This document shows, in pieces, positions 37,841-46,797 of a stretch of 64,000 nt of DNA. The first letter of the stretch is position 1; each line of letters starts with the position of its first letter. The DNA lies in contig NZ_LR738855.1 of assembly GCF_902702935.1 (NCBI RefSeq), forward strand, positions 868,001 to 932,000, in the 5' to 3' direction. Source of the DNA: Corynebacterium rouxii (GTDB taxonomy: Bacteria > Actinomycetota > Actinomycetes > Mycobacteriales > Mycobacteriaceae). The notes beneath the pieces were generated by a model. That model was given only the letters and a program-made list of their open reading frames with translations, searched no databases and was not told where the DNA came from. A program made the translations under genes and the position numbers.

Positions 37841-37882
37841 ATGAATCGCATCACTCAATCACTCGAATTGGAGAATATCTAA
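37841..37882 (+). CDS. Possible 13-residue leader peptide before fdxC
   Basis: ATG 37841 opens a frame MNRITQSLELENI ending at TAA 37882, three bases before the fdxC ATG. It has a strong AGGAGG eight bases upstream, supplied by the CTAGGAGG at 37826. fdxC itself has only a weak GGAGA inside this mini-frame, so reading through it could couple translation to fdxC. No regulatory residues stand out. Confidence 0.4.
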   Translation: MNRITQSLELENI

Positions 37883-37885
37883 CCG

Positions 37886-38203
37886 ATGACGTACACAATC
37901 GCACAGCCCTGCGTTGATGTCATGGACCGAGCTTGCGTTGAAGAATGCCCCGTGGATTGCATTTACGAGGGCAAGCGCTCACTCTATATCCACCCCGATG
38001 AGTGCGTGGACTGTGGCGCCTGCGAGCCTGCATGCCCTGTCGAGGCTATCTTTTACGAAGACGATGTCCCTGATGAATGGATCGATTACAACGATGCGAA
38101 CGCCGCGTTTTTCGATTCTCTTGGTTCCCCTGGTGGTGCGGCGAAGCTTGGGCCGCAGGATTTCGATGCTGCTTTGGTGGCGTCGCTTCCACCGCAGGTT
38201 TAG
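37886..38203 (+). CDS. fdxC: 7Fe/8Fe ferredoxin FdxC
   Basis: 105 residues. The N-terminal cluster motif is [21 protein letters not shown] and the second [16 protein letters not shown], together binding a 3Fe-4S and a 4Fe-4S cluster as in mycobacterial FdxC. A C-terminal extension ([16 protein letters not shown]) is typical for this type. It delivers electrons to oxidoreductases such as cytochrome P450s or glutamate synthase-like enzymes; the partner is unknown. It is followed after 29 bases by dapC, as in M. tuberculosis. Confidence 0.95.
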   Translation: MTYTIAQPCVDVMDRACVEECPVDCIYEGKRSLYIHPDECVDCGACEPACPVEAIFYEDDVPDEWIDYNDANAAFFDSLGSPGGAAKLGPQDFDAALVASLPPQV

Positions 38204-38232
38204 CCACTTTTCCTCGCTAGTTGTAAGGATCG

Positions 38233-39333
38233 ATGATGACGCGCGTACCTCTTGGTGCTACTTTGCCTGATTTCCCGTGGGATTCGCTTGCCGACGCAAA
38301 AAAGACGGCAAGTTCCCACCCCGATGGGTTGATTAACCTCTCAGTCGGCAGCCCTGTCGACGAGGTGGCTCCTGGGATTCGGCTTGCGCTGGCAGAGGCT
38401 GCGGCCGCGCCAGGTTATCCGCAGACTATTGGCACCCCTGAGCTGCGCGCTGCCATTGTTGATTCTCTCCAGCGCCGCTATCATGCTCCTTCTCTAGGAG
38501 GGGTGTTGCCGGTAGTTGGTACTAAAGAAGCGATTGCTTTGCTTCCCACCCTCCTAGGGATTCGCGGTACGGTCGTCATCCCCGAGGTGGCATACCCGAC
38601 TTATGAGGTAGGTGCTTTGATGGCTGGGGCGACACCGTTGCGTTGCGACGCCCCCCAAGAGCTGTCCAATGATGATATCGATCTGGTTTTTATCAATTCC
38701 CCTTCGAATCCTACGGGCCGTGTGGCTTCTGTTGAGGAGCTACGGTCTATTGTCGCGTGGGCTCAAGCTAACGACGTGATCGTCGCCTCGGATGAGTGCT
38801 ATCTCGGTCTGTCGTGGGATGGGGAAGCGGTGTCGATTTTGGATCCGCGCGTCAACGACGGCAACCTGTCCAACCTCCTAGCGATTCACTCGTTGTCTAA
38901 GTCATCAAATCTGGCGTCGTATCGCGCCGGTTTCTTGGCCGGCGATGAGGCGCTCATTGCCGAGCTCACGGAAATTCGCAAGCACTCTGGGCTCATGGTC
39001 CCGGGGCCGATTCAAGCGGCCATGGTGGAAGCCTTGCGTGACGACGACCAAGAAGCGCTCCAAAAGCTTCGCTACGCTCGTCGCCGCGCCCTCCTCATGC
39101 GCGCGCTTATCGACGCCGGCCTCACCGTCGAACACTCCGAAGCCGGTCTGTACCTGTGGGCCACCCGCGGCGAAAACTGTCGTGCCACCGTCGACTGGTT
39201 TGCCTCTCACGGCATCTTGGTCGCCCCAGGCGACTTCTACGGCCCCGACGCTCACAACTTCGTGCGCGTCGCTCTGACCACCACAGATGACAATGCCGAA
39301 AAAGTGGCGGCCCGCCTCCAAGAGGGGAATTAG
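38233..39333 (+). CDS. dapC: N-succinyldiaminopimelate aminotransferase
   Basis: 366 residues. A class I/II PLP aminotransferase: INSPSNPTGRVAS, DECYLGL and SLSKSSNLASYRAGF, in which the Lys of SLSKSS is the PLP Schiff-base residue. Its place after fdxC matches Rv1178/dapC. In the succinylase route of lysine/DAP synthesis it acts between DapD (two copies downstream) and DapE (also downstream), so this window holds dapC, dapD and dapE. Three motif copies (38494 sense, 38550 and 38874 antisense). Confidence 0.85.
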   Translation: MMTRVPLGATLPDFPWDSLADAKKTASSHPDGLINLSVGSPVDEVAPGIRLALAEAAAAPGYPQTIGTPELRAAIVDSLQRRYHAPSLGGVLPVVGTKEAIALLPTLLGIRGTVVIPEVAYPTYEVGALMAGATPLRCDAPQELSNDDIDLVFINSPSNPTGRVASVEELRSIVAWAQANDVIVASDECYLGLSWDGEAVSILDPRVNDGNLSNLLAIHSLSKSSNLASYRAGFLAGDEALIAELTEIRKHSGLMVPGPIQAAMVEALRDDDQEALQKLRYARRRALLMRALIDAGLTVEHSEAGLYLWATRGENCRATVDWFASHGILVAPGDFYGPDAHNFVRVALTTTDDNAEKVAARLQEGN

Positions 39334-40050
39334 CTACCAAAAGGTCGTCCTCCATGATGTCGTCCCCGAAGACGAGTACATGGCGGCGTCGGCAGGCGAT
39401 AGTCCCTTTAGCCCCGGCACCCTCCTAGAGAAACCTATCCCGTTCGACTACACGGTGATTGCGCGGATCCCCGACCTCCTAGTGGTGGATAACCCGTGTT
39501 TTCTGCCGGCAACGTCTAATGGGTGAATCGTGGTAGAGACGGTCCAAACTCGTGCACGAATCCGCGAAAATAACCCGCACATTGTGCCGCTACCTCGTCT
39601 CGACCACCTCACCACCGGCGTTTTGTTGTGCTCTACCAACTCAGAGACACGTGCTATCTACCAGCAACTTTTCCAGAATAGGGCGATCACCAAACGCTGT
39701 ATTGCTCACGTTGCGGCCCGATTCCATTCCGTCCACAATGGACAGGGATCGCACTAGGAAAGCGCAAGAGAGGGCCACGGGTCATCGTCGATCCCACAGG
39801 TACTCTTACTCGCACGATGGTGCGTCGACTAGGAGAGGGAATTGTTGAGCTCCAGCCGGCCACAGGCCATACTCATCAGCTTCGCGTCCTCCTAGCGTGG
39901 GCGGGGTGCCCGATCATTGGCGACGACACATATCCTCTCGATCGGCGGCGCAGTATTTATGATTTTTCCGAGAAATTAGAGGTGTACGCCACGTCTTTGG
40001 AGTTCGTTGATCCCGTGTCCAATGTGACTAGGAGATTCGCTAGAGGCTAA
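39330..40050 (+). pseudogene. RluA-family pseudouridine synthase, inactivated
   Basis: The sequence reads as one RluA-type protein interrupted three times. The N-terminus is missing or out of frame with dapC. A TGA at 39523-39525 stands where Arg is expected in PATSNG(R)IV. A frameshift near 39745 moves the reading frame before the KRKRGPRVIVDPTG segment. The catalytic-region motif RLDHLTTGVL (normally RLDRxTSG) and the C-terminal GHTHQLRVLLAWAGCPIIGDDTY are recognisable. Four copies of the motif or its A-variant are present (39421, 39475, 39829, 39888). No complete copy of this enzyme is seen elsewhere in the window. Confidence 0.88.
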
Positions 40051-40084
40051 AATCAAAAAGTTCGCTGTCTCTAGGAGGAAAGAC

Positions 40085-40642
40085 ATGACCAACCGAGCAA
40101 CTGATTCAGTGCTGGGCAATCTTCGTCAGTTCATTATGTTTGGACTCGTTGGTGGCTCGGGCACGATCGTGAACCTCCTAGTCGCGGTGTTGTCAAAGAA
40201 GGTTGCCTGGTGGACTGCTGGCATTAGCGAGCATGAGCCGTTTTTTAATCTTTTTGGCACGGCGTTTCATATCCGCTGGTATCACGTTTTTATGACGATT
40301 GCTTTTTTGGTCGCCAACACGTGGAATTATCAACTCAATCGCATGTGGACGTTTAAATCAGCGACGATGCTGTCGTGGTGGCGTGGTTTCTTCCCCTTCT
40401 TGATCACTGGCCTTGGTGCGTTCTTTGTTAGCCAGATTGTGGGCACACTGCTCATGAATGTTGAGTCGCCTCTGTCCCTTCCTACAGAAATTTTCGACGA
40501 TTCTTCTGGGCTGCGCACCAAATTCTACTGGGCGAACGCGTTTTCAATTCTGGTTGCTATGCCGGTCAATTTTGTGATCAATAAGCTGTGGACTTTCCGT
40601 AATCCCAAGATCCAAGTGGTCGCTGCCGCCGACCCTCACTAG
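40085..40642 (+). CDS. GtrA-family membrane protein
   Basis: 185 residues and four helices with the GtrA-like pattern (FIMFGLVGGSGTIVNLLVAVL; ANTWNYQLNRMWTFKS; NFVINKLWTFRNP). GtrA proteins are thought to help flip polyprenyl-linked sugars across the membrane; in corynebacteria related proteins act in arabinogalactan or lipoglycan assembly. Its ribosome-binding site is CTAGGAGG (40071-40078), and its stop TAG (40640-40642) is the core of another copy (40639-40646). It is convergent with the HNH gene only six bases away. Confidence 0.87.
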   Translation: MTNRATDSVLGNLRQFIMFGLVGGSGTIVNLLVAVLSKKVAWWTAGISEHEPFFNLFGTAFHIRWYHVFMTIAFLVANTWNYQLNRMWTFKSATMLSWWRGFFPFLITGLGAFFVSQIVGTLLMNVESPLSLPTEIFDDSSGLRTKFYWANAFSILVAMPVNFVINKLWTFRNPKIQVVAAADPH

Positions 40643-40648
40643 GAGGAG

Positions 40649-41824
40649 CTAGACGGCGACTCCGAAGTGGTCGCATGCCCACACTCGCGCAGAATAGGCA
40701 GCGAAGGGCACTCTGGTGCGTCTAGGAGGAAGGCTCGGGTCTGCCGGCTGAAATCCTGCGCATCCGCTGTGCGGCATGCGTCGGAAGTAGCCGTTTTTGT
40801 GCCGTTCTGGGTCGTCATCGTTGCGACGATTGTGCGTAGCACAGGCGGCAACCAAATTGTTCACGTTGGTCTCGCCGCCATGCTCCCACGCAGTGCAGTG
40901 ATGGATGTGGCTGTTATTGGCTAGCCGATGACAATCCGGATGACTGCAGGTGAGCTGGTCTGCCGTGATCATGAGCCGCTGTTTATCGTTGGCGTATCGC
41001 TTTGTGCGATACAGGTCGACCGGTTCAGGGACGCCCTCATCATTAAGCGCATACAACATGGCATAGCCGTATTCCTCTAGGAGGTGTTCGGCGAGTTTGT
41101 GCGCAGGAATCAGGCTGCCGTCCGTCGTTGCGAGCATTCCATTACCGCGGTGGGTGTAGCCGTCGGCGGGTAGGAGGATGAGCCCTTCGCGACGTTTCCT
41201 CCCTCCTAGAGCGGGGCTGTCCAGGATGGACATGGCAAAGATTTCCGCCATGGCCTGTGAGTAGGAGAGGGAGGGGGTTTTCTTGGTGAGCCAGCGGGCG
41301 CCGGCGTGGAGTTTTTCGGCGACGGCGCTGGCGGTGGCGTCGTCAAGCGATGCATGGATGTGGCGTTGTCCTGCTGCGTCGGTGGATTTTGAGATGCGGA
41401 CGGCGGGTTTGCGCGGGGTGGCTCCGCATGCGTCGTTGAGTGCGACGACGCGGGTGTTGGCGTGTGCTTTTGCTTCGGCGGGCGTCATGCCGCGGGCTTC
41501 GCGATAAAGTCGGAGGCGGAGATCGTCTTTGGTGACGCTGGCTTTCTTGTTGAGTCTTCCTAGTGCAGGATTGATGGCTTTGAGAACCTCAATCCCCAGT
41601 CCTAGCTCCGTAGCAACAGCTATACATTCCTCGCGACTAGGAGAGGGGCGGGGAGCGAACAGCTCCTTGGCGAGCTTCATTACCGAGCCCACCCACGCTC
41701 GGTCGAGCGCATAGTCGCGTGTCAGGTCGTCTTGAGTTTTGCCCTGAAGGATCAGTTGGTGAAAGAACTGGAGGATGGCGATTCCGTTGCCGGAGAGGTA
41801 TTGGAGTACTGCGTGTGTGTTCAT
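40649..41824 (-). CDS. HNH endonuclease domain protein (DUF222-like N-terminus)
   Basis: 391 residues from the ATG at 41824 (a GTG at 41833 is possible). The N-terminal about 270 residues are helical, as in the DUF222/13E12-type proteins common in actinobacteria. The C-terminal HNH motif is CSHPDCHRLANNSHIHHC, then GGETNVNNLVAACATHN, with two zinc-type Cys pairs. These multi-copy proteins have no settled function and may be mobile. Two CCTCCTAG copies lie in coding orientation (40722, 41077) and one in the other (41202). Confidence 0.85.
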   Translation of the reverse strand: MNTHAVLQYLSGNGIAILQFFHQLILQGKTQDDLTRDYALDRAWVGSVMKLAKELFAPRPSPSREECIAVATELGLGIEVLKAINPALGRLNKKASVTKDDLRLRLYREARGMTPAEAKAHANTRVVALNDACGATPRKPAVRISKSTDAAGQRHIHASLDDATASAVAEKLHAGARWLTKKTPSLSYSQAMAEIFAMSILDSPALGGRKRREGLILLPADGYTHRGNGMLATTDGSLIPAHKLAEHLLEEYGYAMLYALNDEGVPEPVDLYRTKRYANDKQRLMITADQLTCSHPDCHRLANNSHIHHCTAWEHGGETNVNNLVAACATHNRRNDDDPERHKNGYFRRMPHSGCAGFQPADPSLPPRRTRVPFAAYSARVWACDHFGVAV

Positions 41825-41887
41825 ACTTCGCACGGTAACGACGATGGCCCGCCTCCTAGTGGTGGAGACAGGCCTGGTGGCGATTTC

Positions 41888-41937
41888 TGTGGATAACTCC
41901 TAGAGGCGTTCTCTAGGAGGGGGAGTTCTGTGGATAA
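41888..41937. promoter_or_regulatory. Pair of consensus DnaA boxes
   Basis: TGTGGATAA (complement of the consensus DnaA box TTATCCACA) occurs at 41888-41896 and 41929-41937, each within the 15-base direct repeat TTCTGTGGATAACTC (41885 and 41926). The second lies in the last codons of the permease gene. No other exact copy was noticed in the window. A DnaA-titrating or regulatory site is possible; a local duplication is the simpler explanation. Confidence 0.55.
41897..41919 (-). terminator. Hairpin built from two motif copies at the permease stop codon
   Basis: CTCCTAGAG (41897-41905), loop GCGTT, CTCTAGGAG (41911-41919). Both arms are copies of the over-represented motif, and the stop TAG of the permease lies in one arm. 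No T-tract follows, so its strength as a terminator is doubtful. Confidence 0.45.
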
Positions 41938-43325
41938 CTCGCCTCGCCGGGCAGGAGGGCCTTGTCAAAGGGCCGTTTTAGTGCTATAAGGCTGATCGCG
42001 AAGAGGATGGCGACCATGGCGATAGCAGAGAGCAGTTCGATGCGTGCGCCGGCGTCGCTAAGCATGAGGACGGCGAGGCCGAAGAGGATGACGAGGGTAG
42101 CGATGGTGAGTCCTGGGAAGGCCCACATGCGTACGGCTAGGTCGCCTTGGAGTGTTTCGAGGCGTCGTCGTAGTTTGAGTTGGGAGACGGCGATGAAGGT
42201 CCAGACGGTGAGGAGGGAGGCGCCGGCGGAGTTGAGTAGGAAGGTGAGGAGCCAGCCGGTGTCGACGTAGTTGAGGATCACCATGATGACGCTGAGTGCG
42301 ACGGAGAGCACGATGGCGGGCAGTGGTACACCGCGGTTGTCGACGCGTGCGAAAATGCTGGGTGCTTGTCGACGCTCCGCGAGGGACATCATCATGCGTG
42401 AGCTAGCGTAGATCTGGGCGTTGAATGCCGATAGCAGTGCGAGCACGATAACGACTTCGATGACACCTACTACTCCTGGAATGTTGGCCATGGCCAACAC
42501 CTGCGAGAAGGGGCTTTCCGCTGCGCTTTTTGCCTTTCCTAGTGACGAGTAGGGCAGGAGTAAGACGATGATGGCCACTGAGCCTAGGTAGAAGATACTG
42601 ATGCGCGTGATGGTGGTGCGCACGGCGTTGACGAGCGATTTTTGTGGATCTTCGGATTCTGCGGAGGCGATGGCGACGACTTCGATGCCGCCGAAGCCGA
42701 ATGCTACGGCTAGGAGGGCGGCTGCGATCCCTCCTAGTCCGGTAGGCGCGAATCCTTCGTTGCGAACATTGCTGAGCCCAACGAAGTCGTGATTCGGTAG
42801 GAGGCCGAGCACTAGGAGGGAGCCTACAACCAGGAAGATGACGAGCACTGCCACTTTGATGAAGGCGAACCAGAATTCGAATTCGCCGAAGGCTCGGACG
42901 CGCATGAGGTTGACGAGTCCGAAGAAGGCGACGAATACGAGTGCTGGTACCCAGGGCGAGACGCCGAGCCATGAGGCGACGAATCCGGAGGCTCCGGTGA
43001 TTTCTGCGCCGAGGACTGCTACGGTGGCGAGCCAGTAGACCCAGCCTTGGATGAATCCTGCCCAGTGGCCGATACCTGCGTCGGCGTATTCGGAGAAGGA
43101 GCCGGAGGCGGGGACGACGGAGCCCATTTCGCCGAGCATGCGCATGATCATGACGGCGATGAATCCGGCGATGATGTAGGCGATGAGTACGGCGGGTCCT
43201 GCTGCTTTGATTCCTACACCGGTGCCTAGGAAGAGGCCGGCGCCGATGGTGGAGCCGAGCCCCATCATGGTGAGGTGGCGGACTTTGAGCCCTTTTGTGA
43301 GGGTGGGGGCGGTGTGTTCGGTCAT
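41913..43325 (-). CDS. Amino acid permease, AAT family (aromatic/GABA type), copy 1
   Basis: 470 residues and twelve helices. The APC-superfamily start [22 protein letters not shown] and [19 protein letters not shown] are typical of the AroP/GabP/CycA group. It is a close relative of the permease at 44372-45736, and each lies directly downstream (in transcription) of a dapD copy, so the two units arose by duplication. Substrate uncertain; in C. glutamicum an AroP aromatic amino acid permease lies by the dap genes. The final codons TCC TCC-like ending PS-stop use CCTCCTAG. Confidence 0.88.
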   Translation of the reverse strand: MTEHTAPTLTKGLKVRHLTMMGLGSTIGAGLFLGTGVGIKAAGPAVLIAYIIAGFIAVMIMRMLGEMGSVVPASGSFSEYADAGIGHWAGFIQGWVYWLATVAVLGAEITGASGFVASWLGVSPWVPALVFVAFFGLVNLMRVRAFGEFEFWFAFIKVAVLVIFLVVGSLLVLGLLPNHDFVGLSNVRNEGFAPTGLGGIAAALLAVAFGFGGIEVVAIASAESEDPQKSLVNAVRTTITRISIFYLGSVAIIVLLLPYSSLGKAKSAAESPFSQVLAMANIPGVVGVIEVVIVLALLSAFNAQIYASSRMMMSLAERRQAPSIFARVDNRGVPLPAIVLSVALSVIMVILNYVDTGWLLTFLLNSAGASLLTVWTFIAVSQLKLRRRLETLQGDLAVRMWAFPGLTIATLVILFGLAVLMLSDAGARIELLSAIAMVAILFAISLIALKRPFDKALLPGEASYPQNSPS

Positions 43326-43340
43326 GTGTTTTTCTGCGGT

Positions 43341-43372
43341 AAAAAGGGAGCCGCTCTCTAGGAGGGGCTCCC
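43341..43372 (-). terminator. Terminator of dapD (copy 1)
   Basis: Stem GGGAGCC (43346-43352) / GGCTCCC (43366-43372), followed on the minus strand by TTTTT. CTAGGAGG (43358-43365) lies in the loop and right arm. Confidence 0.82.
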
Positions 43373-43386
43373 TTGGTGGTGTGCGG

Positions 43387-44361
43387 TTAGTTTGCGTGGA
43401 GCGCGTCGTTGAGTTCGACTGCTTGGGATTTCCACGCGGTTGCTTCGATGGCGCCGCTGATGGAGTTGCGTCGGAAGAGGACGTTGTTGGCTCCGGCGAG
43501 TTCGAGGGCTTTGGTGGTGTCGCCGTCGTTGAGGCCGGTGGCTTCTGCTACGGCGCCGCGGACGATGATTTTGGAGCCTGCGGTGACGTAGAGGCCGGCT
43601 TCGATGACGCAGTCGTCGCCGAGTGGGATTCCGCATCCGGAGTTTGCGCCTAGGAGGCAGCGCTTTCCTAGTGAGATGACTTGTTTGCCACCGCCGGAGA
43701 GGGTGCCCATGATGGATGCGCCGCCGCCGACGTCGGAGCCGTCGTCAACCACGACGCCTGCGGAGATTCGGCCTTCGACCATGGAGTTGCCGAGGGTTCC
43801 TGCGTTGAAGTTGACGAATCCTTCGTGCATGACGGTGGTGCCTTCGGCGAGGTGTGCGCCGAGTCGGACGCGGTCTGCGTCGCCGATACGTACGCCGCTG
43901 GGCAGGACGTAGTCGACCATGCGTGGGAATTTGTCGACGAGATAGACGGTGACGGGGCCGCGTGCTTGGAGCTTGGCGCGGGTGATGTCAAAGTTTTTTA
44001 CTTCGCAGGGGCCGTAGTTGGTCCACACGACGTTGGTGAGCAGTCCGAAGATGCCGTCGAGGTTTTGGCCGTGTGGCTTAACCAGGCGGTGTGAGAGGAG
44101 GTGGAGGCGCAGGTAGGCGTCGTAGGCGTCGGTTGGGGCTGCGCCGAGGTCTGCGATTGACGTGGTGATCGCTTGTCGACGCACCCCGCGGTCTGCGTCT
44201 TCTCCGACTAGGAGGCGGAGATGCTCAGGGATGTCGTCTCCGTCTAATACTGTGGTGCCGGTGGTGTCGACGCTGGTGAGCTCTGGCGCTGGGAACCAAG
44301 CGTCGAGAACGGTGCCGTCGGCGGTAATGGTGGCAAGTCCTGTTGCTAGTGCTGAAGTCAT
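43387..44361 (-). CDS. dapD: Tetrahydrodipicolinate N-succinyltransferase (copy 1)
   Basis: 324 residues. The actinobacterial DapD has an N-terminal domain and a left-handed beta-helix of hexapeptide repeats ([24 protein letters not shown] and [12 protein letters not shown] are diagnostic). It uses succinyl-CoA to succinylate tetrahydrodipicolinate in lysine and cell-wall DAP synthesis. Better conserved than the second copy at 45806, so it is probably the main enzyme. Transcribed after the second permease, eleven bases beyond that gene's stop. Two motif copies in CCTCCTAG coding orientation. Confidence 0.94.
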   Translation of the reverse strand: MTSALATGLATITADGTVLDAWFPAPELTSVDTTGTTVLDGDDIPEHLRLLVGEDADRGVRRQAITTSIADLGAAPTDAYDAYLRLHLLSHRLVKPHGQNLDGIFGLLTNVVWTNYGPCEVKNFDITRAKLQARGPVTVYLVDKFPRMVDYVLPSGVRIGDADRVRLGAHLAEGTTVMHEGFVNFNAGTLGNSMVEGRISAGVVVDDGSDVGGGASIMGTLSGGGKQVISLGKRCLLGANSGCGIPLGDDCVIEAGLYVTAGSKIIVRGAVAEATGLNDGDTTKALELAGANNVLFRRNSISGAIEATAWKSQAVELNDALHAN

Positions 44362-44371
44362 GGGTGGAAGT

Positions 44372-45736
44372 CTACTTACTCTTTTTCTTGGTGAAGAATG
44401 ACACGACTATGAGTAGGAGGAATACGACCGTGACGGACGTGATTTGGCTGCGGGAGGCGTCGTCAGTCAGCATGAGGACGGTCAGTCCGAGGAATCCTGC
44501 GATGGTGATCCATCCGAGCCATGGGAAGCCCCACATGCGCACAGGGGTGATTTCGCCGTTGCGGACGAGTTCTGGGTGCAGTTTGAGGTATGCGAATGCG
44601 ATGATGACCCAGATGACGATCAAGCATCCTCCTACAGCGTTGAGGAGGAAGTTGAGGAGGCCTGCGGGGTTCCAGTATTGCAATCCTACGGAGACGAATG
44701 CGAAGAACATGCTGAGGAGGACGGCTGGCATTGGTACGCCGGAGGGGTTGGTGGCTGCGAAGATCTTGGGGGCGTCGCCGCGTTCTGCGAAGGAGTGGAC
44801 GATGCGGGAGGTTGCGTAGATCTGGGCATTGAATGCGGAGAGCAGCGCGAGGACGATTACAGCTTCCATGAATCCGACAACACCTGGGATGTTGGCCATG
44901 CCAAGGATGATGGTGAAGGGGGATTCTGCTGCGCTCTTGGCGCCTCCGATACTGGAGAACGGGATGAGGAAGCAGATCACGAGAACGGAACCCAAGTAGA
45001 AGAAAGAGATGCGCCAGATCACGGAGCGCACGGCTGTGGCGATGGCAGTCTTGGGGTCTTCGGATTCTGCTGCGGCGATGGTGACGATTTCGATGCCACC
45101 GAAGGCGAAGGCGACGGCTAGGAGGCCGGTGGCTACACCGGAGAAGCCGTTGGGCATGAATCCGTCGCCGAGGAAGTGTTGGGTTCCTACGAACTCATGG
45201 TTAGGGAGCAGCCCGAAGATGAGCAGCACACCGATGATGAGGAAGAAGATGATGACGGCAACCTTGATAAATGCAAACCAGAATTCGAATTCGCCAAAGC
45301 CGCTGACACGGGCGAGGTTGACGACTGCGAAGAAGATAACGCAGATAAGAGCTGGTATCCATGGTGCGATGCCGAACCATTGGCCCATGATGGCGGCGGC
45401 GCCAGTCATTTCGGCACCGAGGACCATGGTGAGCATAAACCAATAAAGCCAGCCGATGCTGAAGCCAGCCCAGTGGCCAAAGGCTTGTTCGGCGTAGACG
45501 GAGAATGATCCGGAGGCTGGGCGGGCTGCTGCGAGCTCGCCGAGCATTTGCATAACGAATACGACGAAGATGCCTGCGAGGACGTAGGCGATAAGAACGG
45601 CGGGTCCTGCGGCTGCAATTCCTACCCCTGTTCCTAGGAAGAGGCCGGCTCCGATGGCGGAGCCGAGTCCCATCATTGTTAGGTGCCGAGTTTTCAGGCC
45701 TGTGCCGAGCTCGGTCTCAGTGGTTGCTTGTGTCAT
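44372..45736 (-). CDS. aroP: Amino acid permease, AAT family (AroP-like), copy 2
   Basis: 454 residues. It has the same family signatures as the permease at 41913: [54 protein letters not shown]. Long runs are identical or similar between the two. AroP imports Phe, Tyr and Trp in C. glutamicum, where the gene neighbours dap genes, so the symbol is a reasoned guess. An AT-rich segment (TATAAT-like ATATAATC, 45770-45777) precedes the start at 45736. One motif copy (45118) in CCTCCTAG coding orientation. Confidence 0.83.
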   Translation of the reverse strand: MTQATTETELGTGLKTRHLTMMGLGSAIGAGLFLGTGVGIAAAGPAVLIAYVLAGIFVVFVMQMLGELAAARPASGSFSVYAEQAFGHWAGFSIGWLYWFMLTMVLGAEMTGAAAIMGQWFGIAPWIPALICVIFFAVVNLARVSGFGEFEFWFAFIKVAVIIFFLIIGVLLIFGLLPNHEFVGTQHFLGDGFMPNGFSGVATGLLAVAFAFGGIEIVTIAAAESEDPKTAIATAVRSVIWRISFFYLGSVLVICFLIPFSSIGGAKSAAESPFTIILGMANIPGVVGFMEAVIVLALLSAFNAQIYATSRIVHSFAERGDAPKIFAATNPSGVPMPAVLLSMFFAFVSVGLQYWNPAGLLNFLLNAVGGCLIVIWVIIAFAYLKLHPELVRNGEITPVRMWGFPWLGWITIAGFLGLTVLMLTDDASRSQITSVTVVFLLLIVVSFFTKKKSK

Positions 45737-45805
45737 AGATCTGAGAATAAACTCCCAAGGCCCGTCGCATATAATCTATGGCAAGTTAATTTTATGCGGG
45801 GGTGT

Positions 45806-46717
45806 CTAAATGGGGCGGACGACAGGCTCCGGATGGCCGCTTTCGGCATGAATTTGCCAATCCGATTGGCCGTCGAGAATCGCTGCTGGCGCGGTTTCGC
45901 CACGTTCCGCAAAGTAGACCATTGTCTCCTTATCAATCACCACATTGTTGCCTACGTGCACATTGTCGCCGAGGTTGATCCCCATCACAGCTGATCCCAA
46001 TCCGAACACGCAGTTAGCACCGACGCACAGCTGAGCATGGGGCTTACTAGGAACGATCGATGCAGAAATACCGAGGTCGACGTTATCGCCCACCACGGTT
46101 CCTGAATACAAACGGCCTTCAATTCGGCCAGCGCCAAGAGTGCCCGCGTTGAAAGAAACATACCCTTCACGCAGCACCTTGGTTCCTTCTGCTAGATAAG
46201 CGCCTAACCGGACGCGTTCCGCCTCGGTGATTTCTACCCCTGTAGGAACCACATAATCAACCATGCGGGGCAAACGGTCAATGCCATAGACGTGAATAAG
46301 ACCACGGTTACGCAGCGACATTCTGATGTTCTCAAAATTCTCCGGCAAGCAAGGACCTTTGTTCGTCCATACCACCCGAGACAAGATACTCATCGCGTTA
46401 TCCATGTTGATCTCGAGCGGACGCATCAATCGATGCGATAACAGATGTAGTCGCAGAAACACATCATGGGCGTCGATAGGCGGGGAATCCAGATCACCGA
46501 TATGGGTACGTACGGCAACTTGCTCCACCAAGCGGTCTTCGTCGAGACGCACAAGGCTCAAAAGCTTAGGCGGTAAATCCTGTGCTCCTAGTCGTTCCGT
46601 GTAGGAGGAGGAACCGCTGGCAGGGACTAATTCTGGGGTTGGGTACCAGGTATCAAGGACTTCGCCGTTCATGGCAATGTTGGCGATACCGATGGCAGTG
46701 GCACCGAATTGACTCAT
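45806..46717 (-). CDS. dapD2: DapD paralogue (tetrahydrodipicolinate succinyltransferase-like), copy 2
   Basis: 303 residues. The same architecture as dapD at 43387: [36 protein letters not shown] segment (LPRMVDYVVPTGVEI) and GAYLAEGTKVLREGYVSFNAGTLG are shared. The C-terminal hexapeptide region is shorter and differs in the glycine-rich catalytic loop (ISASIVPSKPHAQL replaces [14 protein letters not shown]), so substrate or activity may have changed. It is divergent from dapE. No exact CTAGGAGG copy, only GCTCCTAG at 46585. Confidence 0.83.
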   Translation of the reverse strand: MSQFGATAIGIANIAMNGEVLDTWYPTPELVPASGSSSYTERLGAQDLPPKLLSLVRLDEDRLVEQVAVRTHIGDLDSPPIDAHDVFLRLHLLSHRLMRPLEINMDNAMSILSRVVWTNKGPCLPENFENIRMSLRNRGLIHVYGIDRLPRMVDYVVPTGVEITEAERVRLGAYLAEGTKVLREGYVSFNAGTLGAGRIEGRLYSGTVVGDNVDLGISASIVPSKPHAQLCVGANCVFGLGSAVMGINLGDNVHVGNNVVIDKETMVYFAERGETAPAAILDGQSDWQIHAESGHPEPVVRPI

Positions 46718-46784
46718 AATTAAATACTTTATCGGAGCAGGCCTGCATTGAAGAAGTTAGCAATCCTCTCTCCTAGAGGCGCGG

Positions 46785-46790
46785 TATTGT
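46785..46790 (+). promoter_or_regulatory. Candidate -10 for leaderless dapE start
   Basis: TATTGT with exactly 7 bases to ATG 46798 and no Shine-Dalgarno sequence. Identical in hexamer and spacing to the panE site. Confidence 0.5.
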
Positions 46791-46797
46791 CGATGCC

